64,000 bases of DNA from Laburnicola sp. R22_1 (lineage: Eukaryota > Ascomycota > Dothideomycetes > Pleosporales > Didymosphaeriaceae), in assembly GCA_014281115.1 (NCBI GenBank), contig JACONQ010000015.1, forward strand, positions 682,001-746,000, written 5' to 3'. Below, in pieces: positions 11,499 through 22,471 of the stretch (the stretch's first letter is position 1; every line of letters begins with the position of its first letter). The notes under the pieces were generated by a model. The model saw nothing but the letters and a program-made list of their open reading frames with translations. It did not search any database and had not been told where the DNA came from. The position numbers were made by a program, and so were the translations under genes.

Positions 11499-14424
11499 AT
11501 GGCTCGCCTCTCTAATCCCTTCGCTTTCACGCCGCTCCCCGTCATCATCATCACGACGCTTACTTACATCGCCATCTTTGCCGCCCTCCTCACGGTCCAC
11601 CTGACCGTCCCCGACCATCCTCACAATACGCCTGCAGGAACGAACTTGACACAGGCCTGGACTGACTTGGAGTACATTACTCGACGATTCCATCCATACA
11701 ACAGTCACGCCAACGATGATGTGCGAAAGTACCTCTTGTCACGCGTCAACGACATCGTAGCATCTAGAAGCCTAGGCAGTGATCGTGTCGAGATTATCGA
11801 TGACAATGTTTCCAACGCAACTTTCTCGGCTGGGAACACCACCGTCTACTTCGAAGGAACCAACGTCATCGTTGCTATTCGAGGCTCATACGACAAGGAG
11901 CCATTTTACCCCACCCTCGAGACGCCTCAGGCAGCTGCGCGCAGTTCCAAAAACGGCGGAGTTCTCGTAAATGCTCATTACGACTCTGTCAGCACTGGCT
12001 ACGGAGCAACGGACGATGGAGTTGGCGTTGTGTCTGTGCTGCAGCTGCTCTCTTATTTCACCGAGCCTGAAAATTGGCCAAAGAAGACCGTTGTTTTACT
12101 GCTAAACAACGGCGAGGAAGACTACCTGAACGGTGCCAAGGCATTCATGCGGCACCCTATCTCGCAGCTTCCTCACACATTCCTGAACCTCGAAGGCGCT
12201 GGTGCTGGTGGTCGAGCGACACTCTTCCGTAGCACTGACACAGAAGTGACGAGCTTCTACAAGGCATCAAGCCATCCCTTTGGCACCGTAATCAGCGGCG
12301 ACGGGTTCAATAAAGGGCTCATCCGTAGTCAAACCGATTACGTGGTCTTCAACGGCGAGCTCGGTCTCCGCGGCCTGGATGTCGCTTTCATGGAACCACG
12401 TGCGAGATACCATACGATTGAGGATTCGACGCGCGAAACTTCTATGAACTCTCTATGGCACATGCTGTCAGCATCAATCGCTACAACATCAGGTCTAGCA
12501 TCTGATACCAGTGATCGATTCAGTGGTTCAGATGAAGAGCGTACAGAGGGCAATGTCAACGCAGGGACGGGCACCGAGGCCGTGTGGTTCGACATATTTG
12601 GAACAACATTTGTTGTGATGCGCTTGCATACCATGTTCGCTCTTTGCGTCACACTTCTTGTTGTTGCTCCCGTTTTCCTGATTGGACTTACCACGGCTCT
12701 TTCCAACGCTGATAAGAACTATCTCTTCGCTCGCAAGAAGTACGTTCACTCTTCCGATGATGATCAGCCCGTGCACCTGAATGGATGGCGTGGCTTCTTC
12801 CGGTTCCCTATTAGCTTTGTGGCTGCTACTGCAATTGTTGTTGGGCAGGCGTACCTACTCCAGCGAGTAAATCCATATATTGTCTACAGCAGCCCGTACT
12901 CGGTGTGGATGTAAGTCAGCCTACGACACTACAATATCTTTAACTGACATAATTACTAGTATGATGCTGGCGGCTTGGTTCTTCTTTGCTTGGTTCCTGC
13001 TACGTGGAGCAAGCGCGATGCGCCCTTCGGCACTCCAGCGTCACTACGCCTTGGTTTGGCTGTTCGTTGGCAGCTTCGTGCTACTCATTCTCGCAACTGT
13101 TCTTGCGCAGAAGAACCAGATCGGTGGCGGCTATTTTGTCATGTTCACTTTCGCCGCAGTGTTCTTCGCACTTCTCGTGTCCTATGTCGAGCTCTTCTTC
13201 CTTCCCAAAAAGTCCGCCTACGCCAGCCACTACGATCAGATAGACGAAACTCGTCGTCCCTTTGAGCCCGCTAGCAGACCAACCAGTGGTACGAGATCTG
13301 ATGAACGCCTGCTCGCAGATGACGATGCCACCGAGACCACATCACTTCTGCGAAACGATCGCCGAAGCTTCAGGAGAAATGGAAGCCGGCAACAGTCTGT
13401 TAGCGAGGGAACTGATTCTGGAGAAAACCATGCACCGTTGGATCTCGGCCGGCCGTATCGAGGAGAACAAGAATGGAGTGGCAAGCTTCCGAGCTGGCTT
13501 TGGCTCATACAGTTCTTGCTACTGGTCCCAATGATTCTGATTCTTGTGGGTCAGATCGCTTTGCTTCTAACCTCTGCCCTCTACCAAACCCCAGCGGACG
13601 GGAGCCCTTCGCTCTTCATCTACATTATGTTCGCGGCCCTCACGGCGTTCTTGGCTACTCCTGCAGGCCCCTTCCTCCACCGCTTCACCTACCATGTCCC
13701 GACTTTTCTGTTATTCGTCTGCATCGGAACGGCCATTTACAACCTTGTGGCATTCCCTTTCTCTCGTGACCACCGATTGAAGGTCTATTTCGTGCAGCAG
13801 ATCGACCTCGACAGCGGTTCGAATCTCGTGTCTTTGACAGGGCTTGACGGGTACGTACAAGACATTGTTAGGGAAATTCCTAGTGCACAGGGCAAGCCTC
13901 TCAGCTGCACCACTCCTGATGTCGCCACCCGAAAAGAGCTGACCAAGTGCTCGTGGGATGGACTACCGGCCCATGTCGTGCCCAAATTGTCGCCCTACGG
14001 TAACAACACCACCCCCAAATCCTGGCTAGATTATTCGGTGGTGGAAGGAAAGAAGGCCAATGAGGCTACAATTCGCGTAGTGGGGCAGAACACGCGGTCG
14101 TGTCGCGTCTTGTTTGACTCGCCGATCGCTGATTTGGCGGTCGCTGGCGCGGTTTCAGACCCCCGCTTCAATGCGACTGGTATTCACGGCACACATGAGC
14201 TCCGCCTCTGGCACCGCGACTGGTCTCAGCCCTGGAATGTTAGTGTGGCTTGGGATCGCGACGCGGATTCGACGCTTTCTGGAAGGGTTGTCTGCTTGTG
14301 GTCTGATGCAAATGCAGGCGGGGTTCCGGCCTTCGACGAAGTGCAGCATTATCTGCCTGTCTGGGCTGTTGCAACGAAGATTGGCGATGGTTTGGTCGAA
14401 GGGTCCAAACGTTTCAGGCTGTAA
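11499..14424 (+). CDS. PFF1: Vacuolar membrane protease, M28 zinc peptidase family
   Basis: Multi-pass vacuolar membrane protein with an N-terminal M28 zinc aminopeptidase-like domain facing the lumen. Exons 11499-12910 and 12960-14424 give 958 aa, close to the family norm. The 49-bp intron is GTAAGT...CTAG. One membrane segment lies at about residues 12-34. Inferred metal and catalytic residues are H160 (VNAHYDSVSTGYGATDDG), D172, E206/E207 (NNGEEDYLNG), E232 (LNLEGAG) and H305 (RARYHTIED). A cluster of membrane helices follows (about 370-700), interrupted by a Ser/Arg/Glu-rich loop with DDDATETTSLL. A lumenal C-terminal domain completes the protein. All zinc ligands expected for the family are present, so the protein looks intact. 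The symbol follows the yeast orthologue family. Confidence 0.93.
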
Positions 14425-14839
14425 AAGACTATCCTGTTCGCCCAAGGCACCAGGGGTCAATGCTGCCTCCTTTCCTTTCGCTGCGATATCCTTTCCGGCT
14501 GCATATAAGCAGGGCGTTTCTGGTGTCTATTCTCGACACGTTATCTCAGTCGTTCTATGCGACGCTCCTTTCTGGGTTAACTCCTGTCTTTTTGGTGCGT
14601 CGGCCTTTGCATTCGCGGGCATGTTTATAATCTTGCGGTTGTTCATAGCATCTTGTTCGTATCTCTAGTCGACCTTAATGAGAAAGTACGACAGCAACGG
14701 TCGCACCGCGCCGGCCCTCCAGTTCCCGACAGCGAAGAAGTCGTCGTAATCTACTTCAACGAACCTCCTGTGCCTCCACATTGCCTTTTGCCCGAATTTA
14801 CGACACATCCAATTGGTGAGCTCTCTTTAACGCGACATC
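14425..14839. other. Short intergenic gap between co-oriented genes
   Basis: 415 bases between the protease stop and the coiled-coil protein start. It presumably holds the terminator/3' UTR of the first and the promoter of the second. No further feature seen. Confidence 0.4.
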
Positions 14840-17554
14840 ATGAGCAGAATGCTGGACAGCGCCCGCGACTATGCGCAAAATCATCCGATATCAATGGCTG
14901 CGGGATTGATCATTGCGCTACCTGGAGCGTACCTCTTTATCACCGGGAAGTCGCTCATATGTGCTCCTGGACTCTGCAGCGATGTTTCCCCATCGACTCA
15001 CTCCCTCGTGGCCAGCCTGACCAACGGCCTTTCAAATTACGACAGTCAAATCCCTTTGTCCCAGAGACTGCATCTGCCAATCTCAAGGTGGACCGACCAG
15101 CCAGCACCGAAGTTCGTCATCCAAGTCATTCGCGACACCCGCAAAAACTTTGTCTTGGTCTTCACCTATGTCAGAGAGCGACTAAGTGTCAACATGAGAC
15201 AGGTTTTTGAGGTGCTGGAAGAACGCTGGGTGTCACACTATTCGACTTCACGAATGGTATCTGTGGCGATTGCCACTACCTTGCCTGGCGCTTTCCTCGT
15301 TTTCACGCGCAAGCGTCCGAAATCTTGGGCTGCACGGCATCAAACAATGATCGCGAACATGTTGCACGTATTCTCTCTTGTTGCCGTTGCGAACCAAAGG
15401 TTATCGGTTCAAGACTGGCTTGTCGCAGCGTTCGTCGTGGTCTCGTTTGAGGCACTAAAACGAATCAGCCATGTCTCAGAAACACCTTCGGCGGTCGGAG
15501 CCGTTCTCTCGCAAACCCAATCTGCCGCTACCCGGTCAGACATCGCTCTCTCATCCAAGCATGGAAAACTAACCCGCACACATTCTTCATCGAACCCAGA
15601 ATCTTGCACTTTAGCAGCCGGGACCAAAGACGCAGAGATTGAACGGCTCCACAAACGGCTCGCCGAACTCGAGACAACGGAGAAGGCTAGAGAGGTGGAT
15701 CTTAGACGCACCAAATCAGAGCTCCAAAATGCGCGCGCGACTATAAATGAAACTTTTGGGGAATATGCGAGCTTGCGCAACGAGGTCAAAACGATGAAAA
15801 GCACCCTGGGTCGAGATCACCAATCCATCGTCTACAGAAGGGATATCGAATTGTTTGCGCTACGCAAAACGAATGAGCGGAAAGAGAACTACATTAAAGA
15901 CCGCGAGGCGGAACAAGTGGACGTCCGCCGACAGCACAAGGCCGCTCTGGAGCTGAAGGACGCTGAACTACGGAACCTGAAGGCGCGCCTTGCGTTTTTG
16001 GAACGACAAGAGAGTCCGGGATTCAATGCTGATGTCAAGGTCGACAGCGCGACCGAAAGTGATTCGCAGGCTGCACTTCAGATCAAGTTCCTCCGCGTCA
16101 AGGGCAGGAGCTCGACGGAGATCGACGAGCGGACAATCGAGGAGAAAGACGATGAAATCGGCAAATTGAAGTCCGATCTCGCAGATGCAAGCGAAGCTCT
16201 GCACAATTCTCAAGTTGAGCTGCGAAGAGCGTGGGACGCAACGTCTGAAGTGCAGCAAGCGCTAGCTGAGGAACGTCAACGACACGCGCAAACGGTGAAG
16301 GAAGCAGCTTTGAAGATTGAAGAAGAATTCAAGAGAAGCAGTCAGAATAGCTTACCGGAACGGTTACCTACGATCGACGAGCAAGCTAAGCAAGAGCTAG
16401 AGGCCATGTTTAACACTGCACAGCAAGATAATTCGCGGTTGTATGGGGAGGTGGAGGCCTTGGAGAAACGAGTCCGTGAAGCAAATGCACGCGCGTTCAC
16501 GAGTGAGCAGGCTGCGCAGGCTTTGAGAGAGCAGTTGAGGCTGGAGAAAGCCATCAACGACGACATGGAGACTGCACGGCCGAGTTTGGTTCATCGAGTA
16601 CATTTTCAGAGACTGGAAGGCCAATTGAAAGATAGCCGTGATGAGCTCAATGCTAAAGACGAGGAGATCGAGAAGCTACAGAAGAGCGTAGCCGAAAAAG
16701 ACAACAAAGTCGAATATCTCGCAAAACAAAAAGAAGCCTCAGAAACAGCGCATGCCAATCTTGAAGAGGAGAACTTGCGCCTAAAGCAGTCTATCACACA
16801 GCTCGAATCCACAAAAGAACAGCTCATGCTTGATCACGAGCGTCTGGCCCGACACCGCGCCCGTCAACGCACTACTTCCGCCGAACACACATCCGCCCGA
16901 TCAAGCGGCGCGACGCTCATCACTGAGGCCTCGCAGACCATCACATCCGACGAACCGCTTCCCGCGCGCCCCGTTTCCATCCCTCCAGATAGCAGTATAC
17001 AGGGCACGCCTGAGCGCCACCTGCGCAGTGACCCGAATCGCCTTAGCATGATCTCCAACGACGTTCCCCCGGCTGAACTCCGCCACACGCGCCGCAAGTC
17101 ACTCACCTTGAAGGGCCTGATGCGCAAAATCACCAGGAAAGACGACGAAGAGCCTAAGACGGACAACGCGGCGGAGAGCCCACGCCCTAGGACGGCTTTG
17201 ATGCCCAAGGATAAGAACAAGCTTATGCGACCGAAAACTGCAGTGCCTTCCTCGGAAGCGCCCAGCAAGAAAGAGACCGGGAAATCGAACGGGACGATCG
17301 CAGAGTTGTCCAGACCGCAGACGTCGGCCGCGCCGTCGAAGAAGTTAGGTGCGCCGGAATCGAGGTATTATGCTGGCGAGCCGGATGCGAGACCGAAGAC
17401 GATGGCGGGAGAGGGAAAGAGCTCTGCGGTCGAAGACGGCCAGAGGCCGAAGAGTCGGGGGTGGGCGGCTTCGTGAGTGCTCTCTCTTCTAGATCTGACT
17501 GGGAAAATGCTAACGCTGTGTAGAAGGAAGCTTGTGAGGAAGTCTGTTGTGTGA
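14840..17554 (+). CDS. Membrane-anchored long coiled-coil protein, function unknown
   Basis: Starts MSRMLDSARDYAQNHP. The N-terminal 210 residues hold about three hydrophobic segments (roughly 18-36, 142-158 and 175-207). The first two share an LPGAxLxxT pattern, suggesting an internal duplication. Residues about 265-660 are Glu/Lys/Arg/Gln-rich coiled coil, followed by a Ser/Pro/Lys-rich basic tail. The unspliced frame stops at 17476 (878 aa). A strong intron signal at 17473-17523 (GTGAGT, GCTAAC, TAG) would replace the stop with RKLVRKSVV and end at 17554 (about 887 aa); I prefer this version. It resembles fungal organelle or nuclear-envelope tethers only in general architecture. No specific family recognised. 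Confidence 0.8.
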
Positions 17555-18342
17555 TGATGTTGTATTATGAGCGGGACGATGCTTTTGTTTCATGTATGTA
17601 TGTATCTACGGCGCTAGCGTACTTTGGGATTCCGTTCAGAATCAGGGGATATGGGGGCGTTTTTATATATCAGGATGGATCATATGCATGTACGGCTGGA
17701 TCGGGTAGGAACGGGTTGGTGATGTTTCAAGGCATTTGATTTCTGTGTACTGGCTTTACTTTCCACAGAATCACATGTGCAACGCCGGCATTTCGAGTCC
17801 GAGCTACAGGGTGTTAAGCAGCGACCCCATAACAACAAGCCACGGCTGTTTATCTACTAACTGTTATCGATATGTCGCATCTAACCACCTCCAGGGAAGT
17901 AACATGGTAATCGCAAGTACTTAGGATCCACGTTTGTTGCCTACAGCTTCTACTCCGCCGTCGATCACGCTTCCTATATCCCATGGGTAGTAGACGTGTA
18001 CGCAGACCAAGGCTAAACGAGCAACCCATTAAGAAAGCGCAGCGTAACACAAGAAGCGGAGACACCCTCACCCGAATGGTCAACCTCCCGCAAGCTTATC
18101 ATCTTCCCCGCACCCGCCGACTCAGCACTAAGCACCCACCCACACACATTTCAACAACCCCATCCCTACCATACAGTAAACGGTGAACGCCGAACTAGGA
18201 TACGGACTAATGATATTCATCGATCGGATTCAGGGTTACAGAAGAGTGCACATGCCGCCTGTTAAACAACACGCACAAAAGCGCTTCGCTTTCCACTTCC
18301 TCTCACCTTCCATACCCCTCCTTCTCCTATCCACACACCACC
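17555..18342. other. Intergenic, no supported gene
   Basis: Short ORFs only. Probably the 3' UTR of the coiled-coil gene and the upstream region of the P450 locus. Confidence 0.45.
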
Positions 18343-20480
18343 ATGTTCACCCTCCCCGTCCTCCTCACCATCATCCTCCTCTTCCTCTCCATCCTCACGA
18401 CCCTCCTCCGTACCGGCCGCCGCCCAAAACACTACCCCCAGGCCCCCCACCCCCCCCACGATCCCCTTCCTCGGCAACCTCCACCTCATGCCCAAAGCCA
18501 AGCAATGGCTCCAATTCAAGAAATGGGCCGACGAGTACGGGTCTATATACTCGCTCATGCTGGGTCCTAGCAGCGTGATGATTGTGTTTCTTCGGATGCT
18601 GTGGTGAAGGATTTGCTGGATAAGAGGAGTGGGATTTATTCGTCGAGGCCGAGGTTGTGGGTGGGGAATACGAGTAGTGGGTGGATGAGGGTGGTGTTGA
18701 TGGTGTGTTGAGTTTGAGTGTGGGTGGGTGGGTGATGGAGGGGGGGAGGATAGATGGAGTGTTGGTGGGAGGGAGGCGTGGTATGGAGGGTGTGTGATGC
18801 TTACGCAGGCTTGAGGGAAGATTGATGACCTTGTAAAGCGGTCTGGATTGAATCGCCCGCGAAGCCTGCGTAGCAGTATCAACATCTCAGAATTCCACGC
18901 TCTCCCTACTTCCAACCCAAAATATTCAGTCCTCCCCGCCACCCACCCACCCACTCACGGTATCCGCACCGACCCTCCAGCTAACCCGAACACGCCCAGG
19001 AATACGGCAAAACCTGGCGCATGCTCCGCAGCCTCGTCCACTCTCACCTAAACATCCTCGCTTCAACATCCTACATCCACTACCAAGACCTCGAAAACCG
19101 CCAAATGCTACTCGGTTTCCTAGACCAGCCTGACCGCTGGTGCGACCACATGCGCCGGTATACCAACGCGCTCACGACGCAGATTGTCTTCGGGTTCCGC
19201 ACTGTCGACATCAATGATGAGAATATGCATACGCTCTTTCAGGTAAGTTTGTCTGCCATTTCCACTAGCTTTTAAGTGTTGATGCAATGTCACTGATGTG
19301 CGAGGGCAGTGTGTAGAAGACTGGGCTTCCACGTTTGGCACGCTACAGGCGCAGCTCCTGGACATTTTCCCCATCATGCAGCGTCTCCCAGACGCGCTTG
19401 TCCCCGTGAAGAAGAAAGCGAGATCCCTCCATGCGAGGGAGTTGAAGCTCTATCTCTACCACTGGAACAACGCAAAACGCGCCGCGCTAAATGGTACCGC
19501 CAACGTACGTGTCGGCACATCCATCGCAAGTCACAATCCGTCAACCAATCACTAATGCCCGACCCAAGCCCTGCTTCGGCGCAGAACTCGTCATGGCGCA
19601 GAAGAAAGAAGGTTTCTCCGACAACGTGGCATCGTACCTCCTAGGCACTCTCCACGAAGCAGGCTCAGACACAACATGGAGCACACTCGTCGGCTTCACC
19701 CAAGCCATGCTTCTCTTCCCCGCAGTAGCGCGCCGCGCACAGGAAGATCTCGGCCACGTATGCGGCGACCGCCTGCCTACGCTCGACGACGAACGAGACC
19801 TGGAGTACATCCGCGGGTGCGTTAAGGGGTCGCTCCGCTGGATGCCGATTTTCATGCTCGGGTTCCCGCACGCAGTCATTCGCGATGATGTGTATATGGG
19901 GTATACAATCCCGAAAGATGCTTCGGTGATAATGAATGTTTGGTACGTCATGTTGAGTCTTCTATTGGTGCGGAACGGAGTCGACTTACTACTACTACTT
20001 ACTATCCACAGGGCCCTGCACAACGACGAAACCCACTTCCCCAACCCGCGCGCCTTCGACCCATCCCGCTACGCAAATGACTTCCAAACCGCGACCGAAG
20101 CAGCGCGTAATGCTGACCCCACCAAGCGAGACCAGTACACCTTCGGCGCGGGACCGCGTCTCTGCCAGGGCATGCATATAGCGGAACGCTCGCTGTTCCT
20201 CGCCATGTCGCGTCTCTTGTGGGCTTTTGATTTCGGGCCAGAGAAGGATGAACATGGGGTGGAGATCTGGCCTGATGCGGATGCGCTGACGGATAGCATC
20301 CTGACGCGGCCGGAAGACTTTCCGGTGAAGATTACTGCTCGGAGCGAGCAGAGGGTGGTGGCTGTGCGACGTGAGTGGGAGATGGTGGAGGGGAAATTGG
20401 ATGAGAAGGGGCAGTGGAAGAGGGTGCCTGACGGGATGTATGTTTTCCAGGGAATATGTACCTTTGGTGACGTGAGGTAA
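18343..20480 (+). pseudogene. Cytochrome P450 monooxygenase, damaged (frameshifts, lost ExxR glutamate)
   Basis: Microsomal class II P450. The N-terminal anchor is MFTLPVLLTIILLFLSILTT. The frame is then lost in the C-rich run at 18436-18457, where the proline-rich hinge should read into IPFLGNLH, and a stop at about 18568 follows. A second slip at about 18585-18593 restores the original frame (SDAVVKDLLDKRSGIYSSRP). Exons: to 18702, 19000-19242, 19310-19504, 19569-19942 and 20012-20480. Introns are 297, 67, 64 and 69 bp with correct borders. The I-helix AGSDTT (near 19660-19680) and heme loop FGAGPRLCQG are intact. The K-helix reads VKGSLRW at 19821-19835, with Gly for the nearly invariant Glu of ExxR. 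It resembles the O-methylsterigmatocystin-oxidoreductase-like P450s. The slips could be homopolymer sequencing errors, but the Glu loss is not a homopolymer event and suggests real decay. Confidence 0.85.
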
Positions 20481-20595
20481 CGCGTTGCAACAGCGCAAGC
20501 GCGTTCTCTTGACATAGCATTGTAGGAAGAGGAAATCACTTACGATGTACATGACACAAATCCCTTCTTCCTCACCTTCCTGCCCCATACAAACC

Positions 20596-22197
20596 CTACG
20601 CAGTCCCCGGCCGTCTAAAAGGACGATACCACTCCCCAGGACTGACCATCCTCCCACCAATCTCCACAACCCTCGCCACCGGCTTCCTCCGTATACCATT
20701 AACCCTAGTCCTCCCAGGCCTAGAGTTGACACTCACCACCCTCTGCAGCGTCTCCCCGTCCACATATCTACCCAGAAACTCGAGGCCGCTCTGCGGCACC
20801 GGCTTACGACTGATCAACCCGCTTTTCGGGCTTTCATCTACAGGCCAATCCGGCTTCTCAAGAGATCTGATCGATCCGACAGACCATGAGCGCGAGTTGC
20901 GACGCGGTGTTGGCGATCTCGATCGCGACGTTTTGAACGCTTGCATGACTTGCTTGGCGAACGGAGAGTAGATGAGGGGCCCAGGAGGGAAGGATATGGG
21001 AAGGGGCTCTATGCGGGGGTTCCTTTGGGATCTAGACGCTCGTGGTGGGTCCTTGGGAGGTACAGGGGGTCCTACATCATCGTCTGACTGTTCAAAGACA
21101 CCTAGCAACCGTGTACGTTGACCTCGCACGGGAGGAGACGAATCGCTGTCTCTCACCGAGGAGATGTTGCTCGAGCCACCCCGTAATTTAGCAGGGGTAC
21201 TCGGTCGGCTTGATTTACGTGGTTTGTTCTTCGCCGTACGTACCTCGGTATTCGCGAGGCCGTCTTGAATGATCGGATGGAGATTTGGCGCGGGAGGTAA
21301 TTGGGGACTTGCAGTACGCTGTCTGTCGTACTTTGCGTTCAAGTTGTCATTTTCGATACTTTCTACTGCTTTTGGGTGTAATATCAGTCGTAGAGGTAAG
21401 TGCGATGAGCCCTCCGGCAAGGACAAGGGCGTAGTGTCGCGCTGTATCGGCTCCCGTACTGATAGCATCTCCGGCACCGGGTTCGAGTCTTCGGTCTTTG
21501 CCGCATGCACAGCTCTCTTGCTCTTCGACTTAGGCTTCAGTGATCTCGATGTTGCTCCAGCAGGCATGCGCTTTGTCGCGTCGTCGGATTCCCTTATTGC
21601 ACAATTAACCTCACCTTGTGCGCCATCACTCATACGTTTTTCTTCCAACAAGCGCCTCATCCACGACACCATAACCCTCGCACTGTGCTGCTCAACCTGG
21701 AACATCCGTCCCATAACAAAGCACAGCAGTTCTTCGCTTACTTGGCCAAGCTCCGTTCCCCATAAATGATCTAGAAGCTCGATATCCGGGCCTTGAGCGA
21801 ACATCAACCATTGATCGAGCTGAACCAGTATATACCGCTGGAAGTCTACATCGTCAAACCTGGACCCCAAAATGTGCGCTTGGACCAGGTCAAAGCACTC
21901 CCGCCAGAGAAGTGTGTGGTACGGCTGTTCCATAGGGCCGTGCTCGTCGTGCAAGAAGAGAGGGGCATCGTCGAACTTCAGCCACCAGGCGTAGATTTTT
22001 AGAGCTGCAGGTTCAACATCGGGGCGTTTGCGCAAGTAAGCGGATTTTTCAGCTACGACAACAGGAACGTGTACTCCTTGTTGCGCGATATCTTCTGGCG
22101 AGACCGTATCACCGGCTAGCAGGTGGACTATTTCGGGTAAATGTTCAGCCGTGGGAGGTACGGGTGCTCGATTATCCATTGTGGTTAGTCGTGGCAT
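20596..22197 (-). CDS. Hypothetical 533-aa protein with BTB/BACK-like helical N-terminal half
   Basis: Single exon, start MPRLTTMDNRAPVPP (a second ATG at residue 7). Residues about 55-185 are rich in helices and Trp/Phe/Leu (KIYAWWLKFDDAPL, LLWRECFDLVQAHILGSRFDDVDFQ). Such a segment follows BTB domains in many fungal BTB proteins, but no clear BTB core is visible. Residues about 200-450 are a Ser/Pro/Arg/Lys-rich, probably disordered linker (RSRSPTPRRNSRSWS). The C-terminus is short and basic. The gene is divergent from the one at 22472 with 274 bp between starts, and the two share architecture. Function unknown. Confidence 0.75.
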   Translation of the reverse strand: MPRLTTMDNRAPVPPTAEHLPEIVHLLAGDTVSPEDIAQQGVHVPVVVAEKSAYLRKRPDVEPAALKIYAWWLKFDDAPLFLHDEHGPMEQPYHTLLWRECFDLVQAHILGSRFDDVDFQRYILVQLDQWLMFAQGPDIELLDHLWGTELGQVSEELLCFVMGRMFQVEQHSARVMVSWMRRLLEEKRMSDGAQGEVNCAIRESDDATKRMPAGATSRSLKPKSKSKRAVHAAKTEDSNPVPEMLSVREPIQRDTTPLSLPEGSSHLPLRLILHPKAVESIENDNLNAKYDRQRTASPQLPPAPNLHPIIQDGLANTEVRTAKNKPRKSSRPSTPAKLRGGSSNISSVRDSDSSPPVRGQRTRLLGVFEQSDDDVGPPVPPKDPPRASRSQRNPRIEPLPISFPPGPLIYSPFAKQVMQAFKTSRSRSPTPRRNSRSWSVGSIRSLEKPDWPVDESPKSGLISRKPVPQSGLEFLGRYVDGETLQRVVSVNSRPGRTRVNGIRRKPVARVVEIGGRMVSPGEWYRPFRRPGTA

Positions 22198-22471
22198 GTT
22201 AGTATACGATTTGCTCTCCAGCTCTGCTTGCAGTGCTTACCGCTATTCTTTTCTTGACTCGACGTGCAGCGACGCGAATGAGTCGTCGTTGGGGTGTGCG
22301 TCTCTTCGAGTCAATGCTGCGGTGTCACAGTCACAGTCACACCTCACCCACCTACCAGTGACCCTCCTCGCTTTAAATTCTTCCCCAATCTTCAAACCTG
22401 ATTACTTCCACAAACGCACCGCATCGCGTCAAGCCGTTCTTTGAATAATATATTCCAATCCCCTCTTCACG
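22198..22471. promoter_or_regulatory. Shared divergent promoter of two BTB-like genes
   Basis: 274 bases between two divergent starts, so the region must drive both genes or overlap both 5' UTRs. It contains a short gtcacagtcacagtcac repeat at about 22323-22340. No TATA box is clear. Confidence 0.45.

Noticed and set aside
18262..18954. 230-codon minus-strand ORF over the start of the P450
   Set aside because: His/Pro/Thr-rich shadow of the C-rich region; the plus strand carries clear P450 motifs despite frameshifts.
21470..21500. GGTTCGAGTC resembling a tRNA T-arm
   Set aside because: It lies inside the 20596-22197 coding frame, with no acceptor, D or anticodon arm around it.
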